A DNA stretch of 64,000 nucleotides from Planctomycetota bacterium (GTDB lineage: Bacteria > Planctomycetota > JAJSAM01 > JAJVHW01), in contig JAJFFG010000076.1 in the NCBI GenBank assembly GCA_021776825.1, positions 1-64,000 of the forward strand, read 5' to 3'. Shown one piece after another: positions 8,639 to 17,515 of this stretch; positions within the stretch are counted from its first letter, which is position 1, and each line of letters opens with the position of its first letter. A program made the position numbers and the translations under genes. Under the pieces are notes generated by a model. The model searched no databases. It was not told the origin of the DNA and was given only the letters and a program-made list of their open reading frames with translations.

Positions 8639-10390
8639 ATGCCTCAGAACCTCCGCCCCTTCGATGTCGAGTACCTCAGCAACCTCAGCCAGGCGCAGCT
8701 GCGCGAGTTCGCGCTCGAGCACACGCCGAGCACGTTCGTCACCGCGCAGGGCAACCTGAACAAGGTGAGCCGCAACAAGGCGCGCATGGCGAAGTTCACG
8801 TACGTCATCGCGCCCGAGGCGGACCGCGAGAAGTACTCGTGTGCCGTGATGCCGCGGGAGCGTGCCGAGGGGCTGATCGCAGCGCAGCGCAGCTACATCG
8901 AGGCGGCGGGCAAGCTCCTCGAGGTGCAGGCGTATCTCGGCCTGGGCCCGCGCGCTGTTCCGGTGCAGTGGCTGTACACGATCGAGGGCGCCAACATCGC
9001 GGCGATGCAGTCGATCCTCGGCTTCCCGAAGGACATGGTCCTTGCGGAGGGTGAGGACTTCGCGGCCGAGTTCCAGGTCATCTACACGCCCAACCACTTC
9101 CCCGACGCGCCGGGCGGTCAGGCGATCCTGGTCGACCTCGACAACTACCGCACCTACATCATGGGTCCGGACTACTTCGGCGAGTCGAAGAAGGCCGCGC
9201 TCCGGATGCTCAACGACTACGCGTTCGACCGCGGCGCGCTGACGCTCCACGCGGGCGCCAAGGCCGTGAAGCTCGGCGACAAGCGCATCACCATGACGAT
9301 CATGGGCCTGTCGGGCACCGGCAAGACCACGACCACGTTCTCGAAGCAGGGCGACGTCACCGAGCCGATCCAGGACGACATGGTCACGCTCTGGCCCAAC
9401 GGCGAGATGTCGATCACCGAGAACGGCTGCTTCGCGAAGACCTACGGCCTGACCGAGGACACCGAGCCCGTCATCTATCGCGGCACCATGTCGCGCGAGG
9501 CCTGGGTCGAGAACGCCTACACCGACGCGAGCGGTCACTTCGACTTCGCGAAGGAGGGGCTGAGCCCCGCCGAGGTCGGCGAGGTCCGTGACGTGCTGAT
9601 CCAGACGGGCGCGCCTGCGGAGAACGTCGACCGCTACATCGCCGGCGACGTCAGCCTCGCCGACGTGTCGGACGCCAACGGTGTCCTGAACGACGGCTGG
9701 GACTTCGTCAAGTGGACCGGCAACGGCCGCTCGATCATCCCGATGAGCTCGGTCGAGGACGCCGCCGACCTGACGGACATCCCGAAGGTGCAGTCGATGG
9801 GCATCCTGAACCGTGACGAGGGTGCCGACGCCGCGACCCCGGGCATCCTCCGCTTCCGGAGCCCCGAGCAGGCCGCCGGCTACTTCATGCTGGGCGAGAC
9901 GACGAAGACGTCGGCCGCCGGCAAGGAGGTCGGCAAGACGCGCAGCCCGTTCACGCAGCCGTTCTTCCCGAAGGCCTTCGGTCTGCAGGCCGGGCGCTTC
10001 AGCGAGCTCGCGGCCACGATGCCGGGCGTCGACCTCTGGATGATGAACACCGGCTTCGTCGGTGGCTCCGTTCCCGAGGTCAAGGCGGGGACGGCGCACA
10101 AGGTGAAGATCCGCCACTCGAGCGCGATGCTCGAGGCGATGCTCACCGAGCAGATCGTGTGGACCGAGGACCCGGACTTCGGCTATCTCGTCGTCGACAT
10201 CGAGAACCCGGCGAACGCCGCGCTGCTCGAGAAGGTGCCTGCCGACATTCTGCGCCCCGCGACGTACTTCGAGAACGCCGGCCGCGGCGACGAGTACCGC
10301 GACTGGGTCGCGCGCATGAAGGAGCAGCGCCGCTCCTTCCTCGAGAGCTACGAGGTCGACCCGGCCATCGTGTCGGCGACGGTCAACTAG
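8639..10390 (+). CDS. pckA: Phosphoenolpyruvate carboxykinase, ATP-type
   Basis: A 583-residue cytoplasmic enzyme that converts oxaloacetate and ATP to phosphoenolpyruvate, CO2 and ADP, the first committed step of gluconeogenesis. The kinase-1a P-loop is GLSGTGKTTTT at residues 223-233, followed by the metal-binding kinase-2 segment (IQDDMVTLW) and the conserved ENGCFAKTYG and TRSPFTQPF blocks that mark the ATP-dependent family. The length is slightly above the usual 530-540 residues. ATG 8639 is used because the frame upstream (to 8558) lacks conserved sequence. The gene stands alone between a leftward hydrolase and a rightward sulfotransferase. Confidence 0.95.
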   Translation: MPQNLRPFDVEYLSNLSQAQLREFALEHTPSTFVTAQGNLNKVSRNKARMAKFTYVIAPEADREKYSCAVMPRERAEGLIAAQRSYIEAAGKLLEVQAYLGLGPRAVPVQWLYTIEGANIAAMQSILGFPKDMVLAEGEDFAAEFQVIYTPNHFPDAPGGQAILVDLDNYRTYIMGPDYFGESKKAALRMLNDYAFDRGALTLHAGAKAVKLGDKRITMTIMGLSGTGKTTTTFSKQGDVTEPIQDDMVTLWPNGEMSITENGCFAKTYGLTEDTEPVIYRGTMSREAWVENAYTDASGHFDFAKEGLSPAEVGEVRDVLIQTGAPAENVDRYIAGDVSLADVSDANGVLNDGWDFVKWTGNGRSIIPMSSVEDAADLTDIPKVQSMGILNRDEGADAATPGILRFRSPEQAAGYFMLGETTKTSAAGKEVGKTRSPFTQPFFPKAFGLQAGRFSELAATMPGVDLWMMNTGFVGGSVPEVKAGTAHKVKIRHSSAMLEAMLTEQIVWTEDPDFGYLVVDIENPANAALLEKVPADILRPATYFENAGRGDEYRDWVARMKEQRRSFLESYEVDPAIVSATVN

Positions 10391-10414
10391 CGCGGACACT
10401 CCGGCTGGAACACA

Positions 10415-10497
10415 GTCAGGACCGGCTCGGACGAGTTGAGGACGTCGGCTGCGAGTGGTGTTGCCGATTGTCGGATCTCTGAAGAGTCGGTCCTGAC
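10415..10497. repeat. 10-bp inverted repeat upstream of the sulfotransferase gene
   Basis: GTCAGGACCG at 10415-10424 is the exact reverse complement of CGGTCCTGAC at 10488-10497, separated by 63 nt, just before the sulfotransferase start. It could form the base of a structured leader or end the PEP carboxykinase transcript, but there is no U-tract and no further evidence. Confidence 0.3.
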
Positions 10498-10513
10498 GGC
10501 GTACCCTGCGCGC

Positions 10514-11356
10514 ATGTCGTCGCCGGATCGGCCGATCTTCGTCCTCGGGTTGCCGCGGAGTGGGACGAGCGTGCTCTACAAGACGCTCTGCACGCACCCG
10601 GACATCGCGTTCCTGCACGGCGGGATGAAGAAGCACCCCGAGAGCCCGCGGCTCGGGGACTGGCTCTCCCGCATGGGCATCCACTCGCGGACGCCGAAAG
10701 AGGCGCACGACTTCTGGAACCGCTATCGCGACGGGAAGCGCGACGTGATGACCGCGGACCACGCTCCGCCCGAGGCGCGTGAGTGGTATCCCCGCGTGAT
10801 CGATGGCATGACGCGCGCCATGGGCTGCACGCGCTTCGTCGCCAAACTCCCAGGACACACGGTTCGGGTGCCCTGGTTGCGCGCCGTGTTCCCCAACGCT
10901 CTGTTCTTGATCGCCTGTCGTGACTGGCGCGCCGTCGTTGCGTCGACGGTCGTGAAGCGCGAGAAGAAGCACGGTGGCCAGGACCAGTGGTGGGGCGTGT
11001 TCGTCCCCGGCTGGGGCAAGCAACGCGAGCGCCCGATGACCGACGCCGCGGCGTACGTCTATCGCGTGGCGATCGAGATCCTCGAGCAGGCCGAGGCCGA
11101 GGCGCCGGAGCGCTTCCTGCGTGTGCAGTACGCGCAGCTCTGCAGCGATCCGCGGGGCGAGATGCACCGCATCGCCGAGTTCGCTGGACTGCCGTGGCCG
11201 GCCGAGTTCGAGGCGTCGCTGCCGACCGAGCTCCCGAACAGCAACTACAAGTGGAAGGACGCGCTGACACCGGAGGTGATCGAGCGCATCCGAGCGGCCG
11301 AGGGCCCGTTGCTGGATCGGTACACTGAGGAGGCGCTCGCGGCCCATCCCGCGTGA
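10514..11356 (+). CDS. Sulfotransferase family protein
   Basis: A 280-residue protein with the N-terminal PAPS-binding loop of sulfotransferases (LGLPRSGTS, the 5'-phosphosulfate-binding PRSGTS at residues 14-19) and the later 3'-phosphate-binding region (FLIACRDWRAVVAS, with the conserved Arg and Ser). The C-terminal pattern LRVQYAQLCSDP...FAGLPWP is typical of the family. It is expected to transfer sulfate from PAPS to a carbohydrate, lipid or small molecule, not identifiable here. ATG 10514 places the P-loop close to the N-terminus, as is usual. Planctomycetes often carry many such genes. Confidence 0.88.
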   Translation: MSSPDRPIFVLGLPRSGTSVLYKTLCTHPDIAFLHGGMKKHPESPRLGDWLSRMGIHSRTPKEAHDFWNRYRDGKRDVMTADHAPPEAREWYPRVIDGMTRAMGCTRFVAKLPGHTVRVPWLRAVFPNALFLIACRDWRAVVASTVVKREKKHGGQDQWWGVFVPGWGKQRERPMTDAAAYVYRVAIEILEQAEAEAPERFLRVQYAQLCSDPRGEMHRIAEFAGLPWPAEFEASLPTELPNSNYKWKDALTPEVIERIRAAEGPLLDRYTEEALAAHPA

Positions 11357-11470
11357 CTCCGATCTCCCGGCGCGACGCCCGTGAGACTCCCGTCACGCGC
11401 CGCCGGCGCGGCGCTTCCGTACGGCCGCTTCGGAACGCTACGCTGAGCCGGACACCCCGGGGAATCTGGC

Positions 11471-13354
11471 ATGCGTCGCTTCCTGTCTCGCGTTCTTCTC
11501 GCCGCACTTCTCGTCGTCGGCGCGCCTGCCGCGGTGCTCGCTCACACGCCGGAGCGCATCCGAATCGGCGCCGACGCTTCGGTCGCGGACGTCACGATCG
11601 GCGATCTCGATGACGTGAAGGGCCGGGGGAAGACGTTCCGCGGCGAGGGCCTGCTGCACATCGAGGGACTCGCGCCGATCCCGCTCCTCGTGACGCGCAA
11701 GTTCAACGCGAAGAAGGGCACCGCCAAGTACGTCCTCAAGTCCGAGAAGGGCGCCGAGGTGAAGTTCAAGGCGAAGATCGCCGCGACCGGGGGCGACCCC
11801 GAGACACCGACGAAGGTGAACGTGCGGATCAAGACCGCCGACGAGGACACGCGCATCCGCGAGCTCGCCGCGATCCAGTTCCTGGGGCTCGAGGCGCCGC
11901 TCCCGGGCGAGACCGCGCCGGCGGGCCTCGCGATCGACATCAATGGGGAGATCGAGGACGGGTTGATCGCCGTCGTCGAGAACGTGACCGGCGAGTCGGT
12001 CGGGTTCTACGGACCCACCGACGAGGACGGCACGCCGACGGCGGTCGACTCCGCGATCGTCACCGACGCCGAGGGCGTCGTCACGGAGCTCCTGTTCGAC
12101 GCGCTTGGTCGCCCGCTGCAGATCCTGGCCGACAACGGCACCGTGTTCGACCTGCTCTGGTACTCGGATCGCCACGTGCGCGTGACGGTCACCGATCCGA
12201 CCGGTGAGATCTCCCTCGCGATCGACATCGATCCGCTGACGCTCGAGGAGCCGGACGCCGACGATGACGTGTTCATCCCGCCCGACGTTCCGGCGAAGTC
12301 CGCGTCGTTCCCCGCCAAGAGCAGCCAGCAGACCCTGTCGCTTGCGGTCCGCCGCGGTGGACAACCCTACGACCCCCCCTCGCCTCCGGCGTACGCCCGT
12401 GGGCGCCATGTGCAGATCCGACTCTCCAGCGCGGCGGGAGGCATCTACAGCCGGGTTCTCACTGCGCGGCGGGTGCGCACGGGCGTGTACGACGCCACGC
12501 TGATCGTGCCGGGACAGTCGGGCGTGGACAAGGCGCTCGACAAGGTGATCGCGAACATCGGCTTCCTCCACGGGGCCAGCTGCGACACGATCACGAAGGT
12601 GGACCCGGGCCTCTTCGGCGTGGTGTGCGCAGCGGTCGGGGTTGGCGTTGCGTTCATCCCCGGCGTTCAGGTCGCGGCACTTGCGATCGCAACAGCGTGC
12701 ACCGGCGCGCTCGGCGCGTACCGGGTCTACTGCAACATCTTCAAGAACGGAGGCGCCCCGGGGAATCCGAACGACCTCGAGGGGTTCCTGCTGCCACGGA
12801 TCCGTTCGGTCCTCAAGCTGAAGTCGGGCGGCCCCACCGTGTTCCTCCGCGGGTACGTGCGGGAGTGGAACCAGTTCGAGAACTCCCTCGGCAACACCCA
12901 GGCGGGCAACACGGTGCGGGCGACGATCCGCAAGGACGGACGTCTGAGCTTCAAGGGCAACGCCCGTCTCGGCATCGACCTGAACGTGGCGCCCCCGGCT
13001 GGTCCCGGCGACGAGGCGGACGGCGAAGAGGAGGACGGCGACGGGGACGGTGCGCCGCTTCCGCCGACGATCCGGCTCTCGATGAGCCCGGGCCGACCCA
13101 AGATCGGTACGAACTACACGGCCCGCGCCGACTTCTCCGGCATCCCCGTCGGCGGGCGCGTGCGCATCGCGCTACGCGCGCGCGGCGGTGCGGATATCCA
13201 GGCGTCGCAGGCGACGTACGCCCAGGCGGGCAACGACGGAACGCATACGCTCACACAGTCGCGCACGCTGGGGGCCTCGAACGCGCACAACGCGTACGCC
13301 CAGATCTTCGACGCGAGCGGGAAGCGGATCGTGTTCCGGCAGCTCAACTACTGA
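11471..13354 (+). CDS. Large secreted protein of unknown function
   Basis: A 627-residue protein with a signal peptide (residues 1-24, cleavage before HTPER). Residues 25-190 are Lys/Asp/Gly-rich beta-type sequence; about 190-260 continues with FDALGRPLQIL-like text; 377-420 is a Gly/Ala/Val-rich hydrophobic stretch with three Cys (GVVCAAVGVGVAF...); 513-530 is an acidic Asp/Glu/Gly linker; and the last about 95 residues form a small beta domain. I do not recognise the whole protein. The composition suggests an exported or surface protein. ATG 11471 follows a weak ribosome site. Confidence 0.75.
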   Translation: MRRFLSRVLLAALLVVGAPAAVLAHTPERIRIGADASVADVTIGDLDDVKGRGKTFRGEGLLHIEGLAPIPLLVTRKFNAKKGTAKYVLKSEKGAEVKFKAKIAATGGDPETPTKVNVRIKTADEDTRIRELAAIQFLGLEAPLPGETAPAGLAIDINGEIEDGLIAVVENVTGESVGFYGPTDEDGTPTAVDSAIVTDAEGVVTELLFDALGRPLQILADNGTVFDLLWYSDRHVRVTVTDPTGEISLAIDIDPLTLEEPDADDDVFIPPDVPAKSASFPAKSSQQTLSLAVRRGGQPYDPPSPPAYARGRHVQIRLSSAAGGIYSRVLTARRVRTGVYDATLIVPGQSGVDKALDKVIANIGFLHGASCDTITKVDPGLFGVVCAAVGVGVAFIPGVQVAALAIATACTGALGAYRVYCNIFKNGGAPGNPNDLEGFLLPRIRSVLKLKSGGPTVFLRGYVREWNQFENSLGNTQAGNTVRATIRKDGRLSFKGNARLGIDLNVAPPAGPGDEADGEEEDGDGDGAPLPPTIRLSMSPGRPKIGTNYTARADFSGIPVGGRVRIALRARGGADIQASQATYAQAGNDGTHTLTQSRTLGASNAHNAYAQIFDASGKRIVFRQLNY

Positions 13355-13456
13355 GCGGACCTGGGGGGGGGGCTTCGCGGGAGCCGGACTGCGCGTGTCC
13401 GCGTGGGCGCCAGCGCCCGTTGGATCGGCGTCAGCGCAGTGTCACGTCGAAGCGAG

Positions 13457-14068
13457 CTACTCGCGCGTGAGACACAGCACGCCGTCCTGCTCCTCGACGC
13501 GGCAGCCGTAGGTCAGACACAGCTGGTCGAGCACGTCTCGTAGCGCCATGTCCTGCCCCTCGAGAGTGAGCAGTTCCGGGTCGCCCCCCTCGTACATGGA
13601 CGGGAGGAGGACGATCGGCACGTTCGCCACGCGCGAGAAGTACCCGACGGCATCGGGAAGGCCGGTCTTCTCGAAACGGAACGAGACCGGCGTGTCCCAC
13701 TGCTCTTCGGTGACGACCCGTGCCTTGCGGGCGGCGGCGGGTCGGCTGGCGTCCCGTCGCGCAGGCGCTGCCTGTGCTGACGGCTCGGACGGCGCGTCGT
13801 CCGCGGTGCTCGAAGGCTCGCCAGCCGACGCTTCCGGCTCGGCGCTGGGCGCGGTCGGCTCGGTGCGCTCGGCATCCGGCTCGGGGAGATCCCCCGCTGG
13901 GGCCACTCCGGGGGGACCCGCCTCGCTCGCGTCCGCGGCGTCCACGCCCGGATCGACGCCCGCCACCTCAGTCGTGCTGCCCGCGTCTTCCCCGTCACGC
14001 GTGGCGACCGCGATGGCGAGGACGCCGATCAGAAGCACGACGATCGCCGCCACGGCCTTCTTGCGCAT
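13457..14068 (-). CDS. Membrane-anchored STN-like domain protein
   Basis: A 203-residue protein with one N-terminal transmembrane segment (5-23), a long Ala/Pro/Ser/Glu-rich linker to about residue 115, and a C-terminal domain of about 80 residues resembling the short STN (secretin and TonB N-terminus) or secretin N0 fold: FRFEKTGLPDAVGYFSR, then a beta turn with LTLEGQDMALRDVLDQLC, ending GVLCLTRE. It is the downstream twin of the gene at 14130-14708, with which it shares the architecture and the RRDASRP linker motif, so the pair is a tandem duplication. Such domains normally mediate periplasmic protein contacts. Two Cys near the C-terminus are absent from the twin. Confidence 0.72.
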   Translation of the reverse strand: MRKKAVAAIVVLLIGVLAIAVATRDGEDAGSTTEVAGVDPGVDAADASEAGPPGVAPAGDLPEPDAERTEPTAPSAEPEASAGEPSSTADDAPSEPSAQAAPARRDASRPAAARKARVVTEEQWDTPVSFRFEKTGLPDAVGYFSRVANVPIVLLPSMYEGGDPELLTLEGQDMALRDVLDQLCLTYGCRVEEQDGVLCLTRE

Positions 14069-14129
14069 CAGCCCTCCTCGCGCCGAACTCGGTTCAGCGA
14101 GCGTCCCTGTCGAGGTCGACCGCGACAGA

Positions 14130-14708
14130 CTACTCGCGCGTCAGCATCACCACGGTGCCCTCTTGCTTCACCTTGAAGCCGCCGAGCATGCCGAGCACGT
14201 CGAGGAGGCTCCCGAGCTCGACCTCCTGCATGTCGAGTGTGACGTTGGAGAGATCGGACGCGGCGAGCTCCGGATCGATCACGATGTTCGTCTTGGTCGT
14301 GTGTGCCAGGTAGTCGACGACCTCTTGGAGCGGAGCGTCGGAGAACTTGCAGGTCACGGTCGTGCGGAGCTGCTCGTCCAGGTCGCCCTTCTCGGCGTCG
14401 GTCTTCTCGGGGCGGCTGGCGTCGCGGCGGGAGGTCGCTGCTGGCTCCGTCGCCGTGCTGGCGGCATCGCCGGTGGAGTCCTCGGCAGCGTTGGGCGTCG
14501 GGTCCGGCATCGTCGGGGCGTCGGGCGCTGGCAGAGGGACGGCGTCGTCCACGGCTGCGCCGGGCTCGGCTGTCAGTGGGTCCGTCTGCTGGGCAGCACT
14601 CGCCGGCCTGCCGACGACGTCCTCGCCGCCCGACAACGACAGCCACGCCAGCACTCCGCAGGCTGCGAGGACGATGAGGATCAACGCGACGATCGGTACT
14701 GCTCTCAT
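14130..14708 (-). CDS. Membrane-anchored STN-like domain protein, tandem paralogue
   Basis: A 192-residue twin of the protein at 13457-14068: a transmembrane anchor (4-26), an Ala/Pro/Thr/Asp-rich linker containing RRDASRP, and an STN-like module (CKFSDAPLQEVVDYLAHTTK...ITLDMQ-type pattern ending GTVVMLTRE). It begins 10 nt after the stop of the TlpA-like selenoprotein gene, so the two STN genes are very likely cotranscribed with it. A partner role in envelope protein quality or secretion is plausible but is inference only. Confidence 0.74.
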   Translation of the reverse strand: MRAVPIVALILIVLAACGVLAWLSLSGGEDVVGRPASAAQQTDPLTAEPGAAVDDAVPLPAPDAPTMPDPTPNAAEDSTGDAASTATEPAATSRRDASRPEKTDAEKGDLDEQLRTTVTCKFSDAPLQEVVDYLAHTTKTNIVIDPELAASDLSNVTLDMQEVELGSLLDVLGMLGGFKVKQEGTVVMLTRE

Positions 14709-14717
14709 GGCGCCAGC

Positions 14718-15827
14718 CTATCGGATCTCTGCGAGCAGCGCCTCCGCGCGGGCGTGGATCGGCAGGCCGTCCGCGTCGGCGACGAGTGCTTCGAGCTTGT
14801 TGACGACTGACTTCACCGCCCGCTCACTGCCCTTCGTCTCGCGGCACTCGGGGCACACCCATCGAGCGTGGTCCATGCCGTCCCGTTTGCACCGGTCGCA
14901 GGGCGTCAGTTTCGACAGCCGCTTCTCGATCTTGTCGAGCCCCTTCGCGATCGTGATGGCGGTCTTCAGGTCGGTTGATCCGTCGAGTTCTGCGAGTCGC
15001 TCGGCGACCGGGGCGACCGTCTCTCCTGGGCCCAACTCGTCGGCCAGAGCCTTCAAGTGCTTGACCACGCCGGCCGGTCGCTGCGATAGGAGACGCTCCG
15101 CTGTTTGCAGTTCGCGATCGCGGTAGCTCACGATCCCCGCCAGGATGCGATCCAGTTCGGGGTCGCCGCCGTCGGCCTGAAGCGTCTCGATCTGCGCGAT
15201 GGCCCGTGACAGGCGCTTCTTCGCCGCGACCTGCGCCGCTAGGTCTGCGTGGCGCTCGAACGTCTCCCCGCCGAGCCAGACCTCGGGGGCCTTCTCGAGC
15301 ATCTCGTCGACCCACTCGATCATCTTCAGGCCGTCACCGCCGTGGTAGCTCCCGCACATGTGGTGCTGAACCATCCTGCCGGTGTGATCGAAGACCATGT
15401 AGTAGGGCACGGAGCCGTTGCCCTTGACGCGGGGATGACGGCCGAAGCTCGTCACGGTCACGTTGGGCGTCGACGCCGCCAGGCCCTTGCCGCGGATGTA
15501 GTCCACGACCTGGCCCTTCTCGCCCTTCTGGTGGTGAGATGCGACGAGGTGGAACGGCTTTCCTTCGAGACGCTTGGCCAAACTGACCAAGTGAGGCGTG
15601 ATCGCATTGCAGCCCACTCAACTGCCCCAGATCTCGAAGAGCACCACCTTCCCGGCAAGGTCCTTCTTGGTGATCGGGGCTCCGTACCAGTACTCGCCGA
15701 GTCTGGAGCCCTCGAGGCGGACGTTCGAGGCATCGCCTTCGACCGGGCCCTGTCCCTCGCCGCCGATGGCGAACGTGGCGGCGACGATGAGAGTGGCAGC
15801 GGCAAGAAGGGAACCGATCGGGCGCAT
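14718..15827 (-). CDS. TlpA-like thioredoxin-fold protein with U-V-G-C active site, candidate selenoprotein
   Basis: Read through one in-frame UGA (15620-15618, residue 70), the gene encodes 369 residues: a signal peptide (1-22), the thioredoxin/TlpA start block (DLAGKVVLFEIWGS), then Sec70-Val-Gly-Cys73 exactly where the CxxC of TlpA/ResA proteins sits, and the cis-Pro block GSVPYYMVFD. A long helical region (about 200-315) follows, and a Cys4 zinc-ribbon-like motif (PCDRCKRDG...WVCPECRE) near 320-345. The fold on both sides of the UGA belongs to one domain, which is strong evidence for readthrough. A 7-bp stem with an AGUUU loop lies 27-45 nt downstream. It is expected to act as an exported thiol-selenol oxidoreductase. 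ATG 15827 follows GGAGAT. It is downstream of the chalcone-isomerase-like gene and 10 nt upstream of an STN gene. Confidence 0.87.
15573..15591 (-). promoter_or_regulatory. Candidate SECIS hairpin of the TlpA-like gene
   Basis: CTTGGTC pairs with GGCCAAG (one G-U pair) around the loop AGTTT, with the loop 34-38 nt after the UGA. This is the longer of two spacings seen in this window, and the loop contains GU. Found by eye; stability was not computed. Confidence 0.5.
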
Positions 15828-15895
15828 AGAGGGATCTCCTGGGTGCACGTTCAGGACGTGCGCGACTCGACGTGGGTTCCGCGCCGTACCTCGGA

Positions 15896-15979
15896 GTTGG
15901 GCTACTCGGCGTCGGGCTACGCGGCGTTGGGCTACTCGGCGTTGGGCTACTCGGGCTTGGGCTACTCTGATTTGGGCTG
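15896..15979. repeat. 15-bp tandem repeat array, about 5.6 copies
   Basis: Units of GTTGGGCTACTCGGC with one to five changes per copy run head to tail from 15896. The array lies between the TlpA-like start and the chalcone-isomerase-like 3' end and overlaps the last codons of the latter: its TAG stop (15962-15964) is the reverse complement of the CTA inside a repeat unit. Being a multiple of three, copy-number changes would keep any frame intact. Confidence 0.85.
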
Positions 15980-16690
15980 GGTCTTCTTCGGGTCCTTCAG
16001 GATCGCGGGGAAGAGCGAGGTCAGCTTGCGCGGGAACTCGGACTGGATCGCGTCGTCCCCGAGGTAGACGTCCCACAGCGCCTTGCAGAGTGCGGGGCTC
16101 GTCATCTCGCCGAGATGCGTGCCGCCCATGGCGGACGTCAGCTTGCCGCCCTTCTGCCACGTGAAGTCGAGGACGGTGCCCTCGGCCAGCTCCTCGATCG
16201 TGAAGTAGCCCTTGAGCGTCGCCACGTCCTTCGCCGAGCCGACGACCCCGGACTTCACGAGCTTCTTCACGCGCGGCAGGAGCGCGTCCTCGAAGGCGTC
16301 GTTGAAGTCCTCGGCGTCGACATCACGAGCGAGCTCGAGCACGATCGTGCGCGTGAACCCGTCCTTCTGGAGCGCCGCCATGAAGGCGTCGTCGCCCGCG
16401 AGCTCCTTCGCCTTCTTGTCCTTCCACTTCGAGAGCGCCTTGCGCGCCCCGACCGGCTCGACGTAGTGGCCGATCGCGTAGACGTCGACCTTGAAGATCG
16501 TCTTCTCGCGGATCGCGACTCCAGTGAGCGTGAGCGACTCGCCGAGCATCGTCTTCGCCTTGGCGAACTTGATCTTGCTCTCGGGCTCGACGACGTGGGT
16601 CTCCTCGAGCGCGAGTGCCGGTATCACGGCGAGCGCAGCGATGGTGAACGCAGTGGCCGCGAGGACGAGGCTGGTGGCGAGCAGGCGCAT
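15962..16690 (-). CDS. Chalcone isomerase-like exported protein
   Basis: A 242-residue protein with a signal peptide (1-31, ending ALALEE) and the bacterial chalcone-isomerase-like fold: LTGVAIREKTIFKVDVYAIG, then HYVEP, a helical region rich in Lys, and the C-terminal SPALCKALWDVYLGDDAIQ block. Proteins of this group bind fatty-acid-like ligands or have no known activity; the plant flavonoid reaction should not be assumed. ATG 16690 follows GAGGAG. It is the first gene of the leftward cluster that continues with the TlpA-like selenoprotein and two STN proteins. Its C-terminus (PKSE-stop) is encoded inside a tandem repeat array. Confidence 0.8.
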   Translation of the reverse strand: MRLLATSLVLAATAFTIAALAVIPALALEETHVVEPESKIKFAKAKTMLGESLTLTGVAIREKTIFKVDVYAIGHYVEPVGARKALSKWKDKKAKELAGDDAFMAALQKDGFTRTIVLELARDVDAEDFNDAFEDALLPRVKKLVKSGVVGSAKDVATLKGYFTIEELAEGTVLDFTWQKGGKLTSAMGGTHLGEMTSPALCKALWDVYLGDDAIQSEFPRKLTSLFPAILKDPKKTQPKSE

Positions 16691-16764
16691 GGGAAATCTC
16701 CTCGGTGGGGACGGCCTCAGTATGCGCTGCCCGGGGGGGCGCCGGGAAGGGGCGTTAGATTGTC

Positions 16765-17472
16765 GTGATGTCCGGGACACGACTCTGGCGCACTCTCGCC
16801 GTCGGTGCCCTCGTGCTCCTCGGCGCAGCGGTGTTCGCGTTCATGACGACGGGAGGCCCTCCGCCGACGCGCGCGTGGTTCCCGGAACCGGGACCATTCC
16901 TGAGCGCCGACGTCGACACGGTAGAAGCGCTCAAGAGGTGGGCTCGCCCGCCGAGCGTGTCTCCGGGCGGCAGCGAACTCTCCGGCGAGTGGGAGGCCAC
17001 GGCGGGCTGCGGTCAAGCCGTGAGCCCCGACTCGCTGAGCCTCGCCCGCCCGCATTGGTTCCACCCGCTGCTGCGCCTCGTGGGACGAACGGTCGCCGTC
17101 GAGATGATCACGTATGAGTTCGGGACGACGCGCGAGGTCGACGGGAACATGTGGATCGAGTACGTCCGTCCGTTTGACCGGACGCTCGGTGATCGGCCGG
17201 CGGCCCCGGAGGCCCTGGTCGGTGCGTGGGAGCACAGCGTGCTGATGGGCGAGCCGACGACGATCGAGCTCGCCTCCGACGGCACAATCGTCTCCGAGGC
17301 AGACGGCGCGACGTGGTCGCTCGACGGCGTGACCCTGGAACTGCGCTGGCCCCGTGAGGACATCGATGGCGGCGTCTGGATCGACTCCTGCGAGGTCGCG
17401 CCGGACGCTCTCTCGTACCGGGGGTTCAATCAGGACCTGACACGCATCGACGGTCGACGGCCTGGGAACTGA
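16765..17472 (+). CDS. Membrane-anchored or exported protein of unknown function
   Basis: A 235-residue protein with an N-terminal hydrophobic segment (about residues 8-28) followed by a soluble domain rich in Trp, Glu and Asp. The central segment LVGAWEHSVLMGEPTTIELASDGTIVSEADGATWSL (split here for description) resembles lipocalin-like or DUF-type domains that evaluate to a small beta-barrel, but no family is certain. Adjacent GTG (16765) and ATG (16768) are both possible starts. The 3' end faces the DUF3179 selenoprotein gene 44 nt away. Confidence 0.6.
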   Translation: MMSGTRLWRTLAVGALVLLGAAVFAFMTTGGPPPTRAWFPEPGPFLSADVDTVEALKRWARPPSVSPGGSELSGEWEATAGCGQAVSPDSLSLARPHWFHPLLRLVGRTVAVEMITYEFGTTREVDGNMWIEYVRPFDRTLGDRPAAPEALVGAWEHSVLMGEPTTIELASDGTIVSEADGATWSLDGVTLELRWPREDIDGGVWIDSCEVAPDALSYRGFNQDLTRIDGRRPGN

Positions 17473-17515
17473 GGCGCGGAACTGAGCCGCGTCCGCGTCT
17501 CGCTGCGACTGCCCG

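Noticed and set aside
8366..11347. A 993-codon leftward ORF opposite PEP carboxykinase and the sulfotransferase.
   Set aside because: It is an Arg/Leu/Val-rich shadow frame of two well-supported genes, a usual effect of high GC3.
15896..15979. CRISPR array from short direct repeats here or at 48054 and 52771.
   Set aside because: Units are contiguous with no spacers, are only 14-17 bp, and no cas genes are present.
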